Assembly: GCA_964200185.2 (NCBI GenBank)
Contig: CAXNAD020000063.1
Location: 1 to 33,451, forward strand
From: Choristocarpus tenellus KU-1152
Taxonomy: Eukaryota > Phaeophyceae
Direction of reading: 5' to 3'
Length of the DNA: 33,451 nt
Part shown: positions 33,201 through 33,451 of the stretch, piece by piece
How positions within the stretch are numbered: position 1 is the first letter of the stretch
How the letters are laid out: each line of letters starts with the position of its first letter
Notes under the pieces: model-generated
What the model was told of the DNA's origin: nothing
Database searches by the model: none
Seen by the model: the letters and a program-made list of their open reading frames with translations, nothing else
Translations under genes and position numbers: made by a program

Positions 33201-33313
33201 ATATGCTGTTAAAACACGCAGGCAAGAGGAGACACAATGTTCTTCAAGATGACCTCAGGGTGGTCCTCTCCATGGCATTGCACGAATTGGCGCCTAAGAG
33301 AGTACATTGTTAA
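3086..33313 (+). CDS. Large multi-exon IQ-motif / SAM-domain protein
   Basis: Thirty-one exons on the plus strand, about 2,500 codons, joined by matching splice phases at all but one junction (exon 4/5). Approximate residues: 1-1,230 low-complexity, Ser/Arg/Lys-rich; 1,230-1,330 charged helix; 1,385-1,830 a tandem IQ array; 1,860-1,920 SAM-like; 1,930-2,110 Gly/Arg-rich and basic linker; 2,112-2,220 coiled coil; further IQ motifs near 2,250 and 2,400. IQ motifs are established binders of calmodulin or EF-hand light chains; SAM domains mediate oligomerisation. No motor, kinase or AAA domain is visible, so this is not a myosin heavy chain as read. A role as a calmodulin-regulated scaffold is inference. 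It could be two genes (see the note at 5401-5921). Exon-level evidence follows separately. Confidence 0.55.
3263..3537 (+). CDS. IQ gene exon 2
   Basis: Acceptor GCGACAG|TCGGG joins exon 1 in phase 1 across a 62-bp intron, the shortest here. The donor is CGAACG|GTGAGG, phase 0. It encodes hydrophilic NRTDQDRQDDVAWLHSAAS, then GLGVLVLGLSLETAVRHELG, the one hydrophobic stretch of the N-terminus. No domain recognised. Confidence 0.55.
3798..4805 (+). CDS. IQ gene exon 3, long low-complexity exon
   Basis: 336 codons, phase 0 at both ends; acceptor CCCTGCAG|TTC, donor CCAAG|GTGGAT. It opens with FLLDECHGAGGVLDALLDII and MIMDFLSN helices, then a long Ser/Asn/Lys/Arg-rich, probably disordered stretch. 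The length of uninterrupted frame in AT-leaning DNA supports coding. A GTG donor at 4772 gives a phase that does not fit exon 4. Confidence 0.65.
5155..5392 (+). CDS. IQ gene exon 4
   Basis: Strong acceptor (pyrimidine tract, CCACCTAAG|GTG), phase 0. Encodes VWHKVTVAPAPSAEEAAFQF, then basic RFIRPPAVRPAVLFG. The obvious donor CAAG|GTACGT at 5393 gives phase 1, whereas exon 5 is read from phase 0. An in-frame TAG at 5398-5400 could instead end a separate gene, and a weaker phase-0 donor lies at 5377. Confidence 0.55.
5401..5921 (+). other. Intron or intergenic gap, unresolved
   Basis: No coding exon seen. An AATAAA at about 5808-5813 lies between the in-frame TAG at 5398 and an ATG with good context (GCCCATGGG) at 5922. 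The latter is in frame with exon 5. Two adjacent genes would explain the phase mismatch at this junction. Confidence 0.35.
5949..6205 (+). CDS. IQ gene exon 5
   Basis: Acceptor TTCACCCTTCAG|CTC after a good pyrimidine tract; donor TATAG|GTCTGT, phase 2, matching exon 6. Encodes ADSTNFYTVDTRLGYQIPRL and ends DRMVQEYLQLQAFHAYR. The same frame is open back to ATG 5922, so it could be a first exon starting there. No domain recognised. Confidence 0.5.
6713..7153 (+). CDS. IQ gene exon 6
   Basis: Acceptor GTCAAG|G in phase 2; donor TCAAG|GTGAGG, phase 2. Encodes about 147 residues: SLVQVRPGKEVPLHSPPPNK, an acidic patch (PIEEDDALIFNTWTPWGG), then Arg/Gly/Ser-rich disorder. Both splice phases agree with neighbours. 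Confidence 0.6.
8217..8732 (+). mobile_element. MITE copy 1, interrupted by copy 2
   Basis: The left end (GAGTCAAAG.ATCTTAGAGG) begins at 8217 and the right end closes at 8732. Without the insert it would be about 256 bp. Flanks show TGT on both sides, fitting a 3-bp target duplication. No coding capacity, so non-autonomous. Confidence 0.8.
8348..8604 (+). mobile_element. MITE copy 2, nested in copy 1
   Basis: Complete 257-bp element with both terminal repeats (AGTATCTTAGAGGGTA and its complement near the ends), flanked by TAA at 8345-8347 and 8605-8607. It sits in the middle of copy 1, at the CATAACGTATAC word of the family. An internal near-perfect palindrome at 8488-8525 could form a hairpin. 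Confidence 0.85.
9124..9754 (+). CDS. IQ gene exon 7
   Basis: Acceptor GGATCAAG|G in phase 2; donor GGGCAAG|GTAGGG, phase 0. About 210 residues, very Ser/Arg/Lys-rich, including NLSLSSSEVSVSSS and a basic RARSSRRMRKRGERELQRGR stretch. Likely disordered. No domain recognised. Confidence 0.6.
9873..10895 (+). CDS. IQ gene exon 8, longest exon, helical end
   Basis: 341 codons, phase 0 at both ends. The acceptor GCTCCCCCACAG|GTG is strong; the donor CTCAG|GTTATA is moderate. The first two thirds are Ser-rich and disordered, with basic SPKKRKKT (possible nuclear signal). The last 110 residues are a charged helix: AALRRVSAAYLDEEEGLAED, Trp-rich RRWWEWRQEWNKDAWEG, then QREQHAINLADAAMRREQLA. This helix leads into the IQ array. 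Confidence 0.7.
10896..11900 (+). other. Intron 8
   Basis: About 1 kb with no exon found. It contains a short telomere-like repeat at 11371-11384 and little else recognisable. Confidence 0.45.
11371..11384 (+). repeat. Telomere-like TTAGGG pair
   Basis: TTAGGGTTAGGGTT in intron 8. Too short to show telomere origin. Confidence 0.4.
11901..11998 (+). CDS. IQ gene exon 9, basic helix
   Basis: Acceptor TTCTTCTTCAG|CCT, phase 0; donor TAGCAAG|GTAGAA, phase 2. Encodes VRRRLSAVLGLWLRELSRSL, an Arg/Leu helix resembling a worn IQ motif without the IQ pair. Confidence 0.6.
11999..13200 (+). other. Intron 9
   Basis: About 1.2 kb with no exon supported. Contains a 15-bp tandem duplication flanked by inverted repeats, listed separately. 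Confidence 0.45.
12267..12350. repeat. Small inverted repeat around a 15-bp duplication
   Basis: The arm near 12267-12281 (CTCTGAACCTAAACC) is almost exactly complementary to 12336-12350 (GGGTTAGGTTCAGAG). Between them AACAAAACATTTCGT is tandemly duplicated at 12291-12320. Could be a tiny foldback element; only one copy seen. Confidence 0.55.
13201..13314 (+). CDS. IQ gene exon 10, first IQ-like motif
   Basis: Acceptor TTTGTGTTAG|G, phase 2; strong donor GGAG|GTGAGT, phase 2. Encodes RIPKILRIRLARWRSFCRQE, then LAALKIETQYRR, an IQ-like motif with Glu in place of Gln that continues into exon 11. Confidence 0.7.
13315..15054 (+). other. Intron 10 (about 1.7 kb)
   Basis: No exon needed, because exons 10 and 11 join in phase. 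It holds a three-unit CAGTCT repeat near 14434-14456 and AT-rich filler. A frame at 14043 (KPRWRGYRLFLSLHYRKP) is basic but not supported. Confidence 0.45.
15055..15238 (+). CDS. IQ gene exon 11, two IQ motifs
   Basis: Acceptor TTTGTTTTGAAG|G, phase 2; donor CACAG|GTAAAT, phase 0. Encodes IASIVIQTCWRVYPLYKYHG and AAFAVQTYFRMWSDREAF, a complete IQ motif (VIQxxWRxxxxxxxYHGR) and a variant with VQ. Confidence 0.8.
15239..16221 (+). other. Intron 11
   Basis: About 980 bp. No exon, repeat family or RNA gene recognised. Confidence 0.4.
16222..16336 (+). CDS. IQ gene exon 12, two IQ motifs
   Basis: Acceptor GGTCTCAAG|GTG, phase 0; donor GGCAAG|GTTTAA, phase 1. Encodes VIVIQKFARMSIWRPKWMRF and IPQIIQRFVRGHQARQ, both with the IQ pair and trailing basic residues. 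Confidence 0.8.
16811..16985 (+). CDS. IQ gene exon 13, two IQ motifs
   Basis: Acceptor CATAGGCAAG|AG in phase 1, chosen over the nearby TAG| because only this keeps frame; donor TATCG|GTAGGT, phase 2. Encodes a basic LRRRRLTRRSALE, then PIQNTWRCYVARRALRRLR (near-consensus IQ) and TAAVHLQRAWYR. Confidence 0.85.
17152..17275 (+). CDS. IQ gene exon 14
   Basis: Acceptor GAAACGACAG|G, phase 2; strong donor TTCAG|GTAAGA, phase 0. Encodes YLGQFPAFVLVSCLRIMDLV, a hydrophobic helix, then MKLYLETSVRKIQ. The last residues open an IQ motif finished by exon 15 (KIQ|RVYHCRY). Confidence 0.75.
17276..17960 (+). other. Intron 14
   Basis: About 685 bp. The minus-strand frame at 17320-17652 has no recognisable domain and overlaps the intron only. 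Confidence 0.4.
17961..18058 (+). CDS. IQ gene exon 15
   Basis: Acceptor TTTCTTTGAGCAG|CGA, phase 0; donor GCAAAG|GTATTT, phase 2. Encodes RVYHCRYTNIRHH, finishing the exon 14 IQ motif, then VCLLQALWRGRIATELVQR, an IQ variant with LQ. Confidence 0.75.
18299..18437 (+). CDS. IQ gene exon 16
   Basis: Acceptor CGAATCAG|G, phase 2; donor CTACAG|GTAACA, phase 0. Encodes RVEHWSERKLRCWLRACMHV and KIAFCWLYSKGGRLLRHLQ, basic amphipathic helices like degenerate IQ units. Confidence 0.65.
18438..19326 (+). other. Intron 16
   Basis: About 890 bp, stop-rich on the plus strand. No feature recognised. Confidence 0.4.
19327..19449 (+). CDS. IQ gene exon 17, consensus IQ motif
   Basis: 41 codons, phase 0. 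Acceptor TGTCACATAG|GAA; donor GAAAAT|GTGTGTGTG in a GT run. Encodes ERREREELEWWATWREDRYL, a charged helix, then LAALKIQAVFIGHQTRKQLR, a consensus IQ motif (IQxxxxGxxxRK). Confidence 0.85.
19823..19945 (+). CDS. IQ gene exon 18, IQ motif
   Basis: 41 codons, phase 0, exactly the length of exon 17. Acceptor TTATATCACAG|ACC; donor CAGCAG|GTGCGA. Encodes AAIHLQKIVRGFVHRRIAWK, a clear IQ motif with LQ, then FVTRLIQQ leading into the next unit. Confidence 0.85.
20126..20383 (+). mobile_element. MITE copy 3
   Basis: About 258 bp, same orientation as copies 1 and 2, with both ends, the GTTGCGATTTTGATGTAA block and the central palindrome. Target duplication unclear. Confidence 0.85.
20476..20492 (+). 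repeat. Degenerate telomere-like repeat
   Basis: CCTAACCCTAGCCCTAA between two MITEs. Short and imperfect. Confidence 0.35.
20908..21192 (+). mobile_element. MITE copy 4, abutting exon 19
   Basis: About 285 bp, slightly longer through an extra segment before the palindrome. The right end lies eight bases before exon 19, and its TACTTTCACTC forms the acceptor's pyrimidine tract. Target duplication not clean. Confidence 0.85.
21201..21364 (+). CDS. IQ gene exon 19, two IQ-like motifs, MITE-borne acceptor
   Basis: Donor GGAG|GTAAGT is consensus, phase 2. The acceptor ACTTTCACTCACACACAG|GAA lies so close to a MITE end (21192) that its pyrimidine tract is transposon sequence. Encodes MAGLKLQAWGRGCIARAVLI and AVRLQRRWR, both IQ variants with LQ; the second runs into exon 20. 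Confidence 0.8.
21365..22560 (+). other. Intron 19
   Basis: About 1.2 kb, holding the short-subfamily MITE at 21941-22120. No exon recognised. Confidence 0.45.
21941..22120. mobile_element. MITE copy 5, short subfamily
   Basis: 180 bp. Shares the terminal CCAAAGTATCT / AGGTACTTTG and the subterminal TGTCCATTTGGG, but has a different, shorter core. ACAT flanks both sides. A GGGGGAGGGGG run follows the left end. Confidence 0.7.
22561..22812 (+). CDS. IQ gene exon 20, end of IQ array and start of SAM
   Basis: Acceptor AAATGCTCAG|G, phase 2; donor CTAAG|GTGAGT, phase 2. SRRDLLRAIRQALVAKK completes the last IQ of the array. The exon then gives SLQSVDLVADRAVVAASQ and CGIWTLCRRLGCDNDLLHIL, the first helices of a SAM-like fold, finished in exon 21. 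Confidence 0.75.
23055..23370 (+). CDS. IQ gene exon 21, SAM-like C-half and Gly/Arg linker
   Basis: Acceptor ACACAAAAAG|A in phase 2; strong donor CCACAG|GTGAGA, phase 0. Starts GLSEEELVGLGITDLPAQGQ, matching the SAM signature (LxxEDLxxLGI...GxxxxLL). A GGCAGGGG-type run then encodes GGRGRGKGRRE. It ends with FKAAQLRELLLSLVCQM, a short helix. Confidence 0.7.
23371..24314 (+). other. Intron 21 with one MITE
   Basis: About 940 bp with a reverse-oriented MITE at 23919-24174. Minus-strand ORFs at 23246-24040 have no domain. Confidence 0.5.
23919..24174 (-). mobile_element. MITE copy 6
   Basis: 256 bp, reverse orientation, more diverged ends. Flanked by ATAT on both sides. Confidence 0.75.
24315..24635 (+). 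CDS. IQ gene exon 22, basic linker
   Basis: 107 codons, phase 0. Acceptor CTGTATCTAG|GTC, donor GCTAAG|GTTAGT. Encodes NNGYPSKADKIRILFLNHFG and HRAESFANSLVTANSKGEGH, then a Lys/Arg-rich VTRRRNKKKGVEKGG. No family recognised. Confidence 0.6.
24636..27287 (+). other. Intron 22 (largest, about 2.65 kb)
   Basis: AT-rich; flanking exons join in phase 0 without another exon. It contains a reverse MITE (25664-25931) and recurring words like TTCAACTTGG and TTGCAAC that suggest an old, decayed repeat. A small hidden exon cannot be excluded. Confidence 0.45.
25664..25931 (-). mobile_element. MITE copy 7
   Basis: 268 bp, reverse orientation, flanked by GCT on both sides. Near its right end the usual sequence is altered to ACCCTAACCCTAAG. 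Confidence 0.85.
27288..27614 (+). CDS. IQ gene exon 23, coiled coil
   Basis: 109 codons, phase 0. Acceptor CCCATACATCAG|GAT; donor AAGTGG|GTATGG (an alternative GTATGA at 27584 breaks phase with exon 24). Encodes DEVLKALEEDNQRLTASLQL and IITDLAQLVEAVMEQEQLHR, heptad-like helices, ending YEIDWCQYKW. Confidence 0.65.
27615..28229 (+). other. Intron 23
   Basis: About 615 bp, no feature recognised. Confidence 0.4.
28230..28385 (+). CDS. IQ gene exon 24, isolated IQ motif
   Basis: Acceptor GTTGTCTAG|GTG, phase 0. Encodes RLALATELYDCLHYLRRLGA and AARVIQRAFRSHHGRGVAAL, a consensus IQ motif. No good GT donor follows; CATGAG|GCAAGA fits a GC-AG intron and keeps phase 0. A GTTGTC some 18 bases on is a weaker alternative. 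Confidence 0.7.
28386..28973 (+). other. Intron 24, possible GC-AG
   Basis: Starts GCAAGA and ends GATAACAG. C/T-rich in its second half. No other feature. Confidence 0.4.
28974..29108 (+). CDS. IQ gene exon 25, charged helix
   Basis: 45 codons, phase 0. Acceptor GGATAACAG|ATA; donor CAGGAG|GTGAGA. Encodes IALKKHYDQYIWERTHNHVK and KIENEQREKQYKEWLSQE, a Lys/Glu-rich helix, likely coiled coil. Confidence 0.65.
29109..30067 (+). other. Intron 25 with one MITE
   Basis: About 960 bp with a reverse MITE at 29325-29580. The 192-codon frame from 29331 begins inside the MITE and is not accepted as a gene. Confidence 0.5.
29325..29580 (-). mobile_element. MITE copy 8
   Basis: 256 bp, reverse orientation, flanked by TTTC on both sides. 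It starts the spurious 192-codon frame at 29331. Confidence 0.85.
30068..30160 (+). CDS. IQ gene exon 26
   Basis: 31 codons, phase 0. Acceptor GCGCCCTGCCAG|AAC; donor ATCCAG|GTGGAA. Encodes KRKVEEELYHWGVMRFGWRE, a charged segment continuing the helical region. Confidence 0.55.
30307..30394 (+). CDS. IQ gene exon 27 (tentative)
   Basis: Acceptor GAGTACCAG|GTG, phase 0; donor CTGACAG|GTTCGT, phase 1. It supplies the phase that exon 28 needs. Encodes VYRQYKNIKVKRGGTEVVQK. Kept because without it exons 26 and 28 do not join in frame. Confidence 0.45.
30395..30726 (+). other. Intron 27
   Basis: About 330 bp with no feature recognised; T-rich before the acceptor region. Confidence 0.35.
30727..30850 (+). 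CDS. IQ gene exon 28, IQ-like motif
   Basis: Acceptor CTGGTCCAG|AT, phase 1. Encodes MEYPLYQYEEEMSARVLGRA and WKAFTARKALYFARR, an IQ-like unit with LG in place of IQ. The best donor is ATCCAG|GCAAGT, a textbook GC-AG donor, phase 2; CTGAG|GTGGGG at 30896 keeps the same phase and adds 15 residues. Confidence 0.55.
30851..31316 (+). other. Intron 28, possible GC-AG
   Basis: Begins GCAAGT if the GC donor is used, ends ACAACAG. No other feature. Confidence 0.4.
31317..31386 (+). CDS. IQ gene exon 29, short coiled-coil exon
   Basis: Acceptor ATGGAACAACAG|G, phase 2; consensus donor GTCACA|GTGAGT, phase 0. Encodes EIKEKQERLEWEQAEQRADQ, a strongly charged helix. Both phases fit. Confidence 0.6.
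31809..31896 (+). CDS. IQ gene exon 30
   Basis: Acceptor CCCGCTTCAG|TAC, phase 0; donor GCGAG|GTGAGA, phase 1. Encodes YETPAKTFEKSFRGIRHAKY and a charged tail. No domain recognised. Confidence 0.5.
31927..31980. mobile_element. Lone MITE end
   Basis: GAGGGTCAAAGTATCTGGGG and the following CGTCCATTTAGGGTCAA resemble the left end of copy 5. No matching right end found before 32260. Confidence 0.5.
32739..32938 (+). repeat. Minisatellite, about three 62-66 bp units
   Basis: Tandem units, each with TTTGGATTG, a T run, CTTCCCCAGATCACA and TCCTCCTACCTTTCAGG. Units begin near 32739, 32801 and 32867, with the last ending at about 32938. Each carries an acceptor-like pyrimidine tract and CAGG. Confidence 0.85.
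33017..33034. repeat. TA dinucleotide run
   Basis: A (TA)n tract in the last intron, after a CT-rich run. Confidence 0.8.
33222..33313 (+). CDS. IQ gene exon 31, possible last exon
   Basis: Acceptor AAACACGCAG|GC in phase 1, open to TAA at 33311-33313. Encodes KRRHNVLQDDLRVVLSMALH and ELAPKRVHC. A GTACAT donor at 33302 and an acceptor-like ATGACAG at 33449 near the window end leave open that the gene runs on. No polyadenylation signal stands out. Confidence 0.4.
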
Positions 33314-33370
33314 AGGCTACCTTTTCAGTTTGACAACTAGTTCACATTTCTTCTTTCCCCCATACTTCTG

Positions 33371-33387
33371 CTTTAACCCTAACCCTA
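33371..33387 (+). repeat. Telomere-like CCCTAA pair
   Basis: CTTTAACCCTAACCCTA near the right edge, short. Confidence 0.4.
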
Positions 33388-33451
33388 CTTCTCCTACCCC
33401 CCCTTACCCTTTAAACACACTCTCACATGTTTCTCACCTCAAATGACAGGT

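Larger units (their letters stand above)
31897..33221 (+). other. Intron 30 with MITE end and minisatellite
   Basis: About 1.3 kb. Holds a lone MITE end near 31927, a minisatellite at 32739-32938 and a TA run near 33017-33034. No exon recognised. Confidence 0.45.

Noticed and set aside
1-33451. Prokaryotic operon, CRISPR, tRNA or rRNA content
   Set aside because: No regular spacer arrays, cloverleaf-like or rRNA-like sequence seen, and genes are clearly spliced.

Overview
The window is nuclear DNA from a eukaryote. Genes are split into short, phase-consistent exons bounded by GT...AG junctions with pyrimidine-rich acceptors. Introns run from 62 bp to about 2.65 kb and carry microsatellites, a minisatellite and a family of short inverted-repeat transposons. 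Base composition is moderate and there is no operon-like packing. An intron-rich protist or alga would fit, but nothing here fixes the lineage. I see no rRNA, tRNA or CRISPR array.

Layout. (1) 532-2895, minus strand: a small ankyrin-repeat gene rebuilt as four exons that all meet in phase 0, about 183 residues. (2) 2896-3085: a short gap between two divergent gene starts, possibly a shared promoter. (3) 3086-33313, plus strand: a very large gene, or two adjacent genes with a possible break at 5.4-5.9 kb. I rebuilt it as 31 exons, about 2,500 codons. The N-terminal 1,200 or so residues are low-complexity, Ser/Arg/Lys-rich and probably disordered, followed by a charged helical stretch. Next comes an array of about a dozen calmodulin-type IQ motifs in exons 10-20 (13.2-22.6 kb), then a SAM-like domain over the exon 20/21 junction. 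After that come a basic linker, coiled coil, and further IQ motifs in exons 24 and 28. No myosin motor is visible, so this looks like a non-motor IQ/SAM scaffold, perhaps cytoskeletal, centrosomal or ciliary by analogy only.

The introns hold a MITE family of about 256 bp (seven full-length copies, one short-subfamily copy and one lone end). One copy is nested inside another. One ends 8 bp before an exon, so it supplies most of that exon's splice acceptor. The last intron holds a roughly 65-bp minisatellite whose units each contain an acceptor-like CCTTTCAGG.

Exon models come from reading ORFs, splice consensus and phase by eye, with no transcript or database support. The IQ array is the firmest part. 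The least certain points are the N-terminus, the exon 4/5 junction, the donors of exons 24 and 28, and the 3' end.
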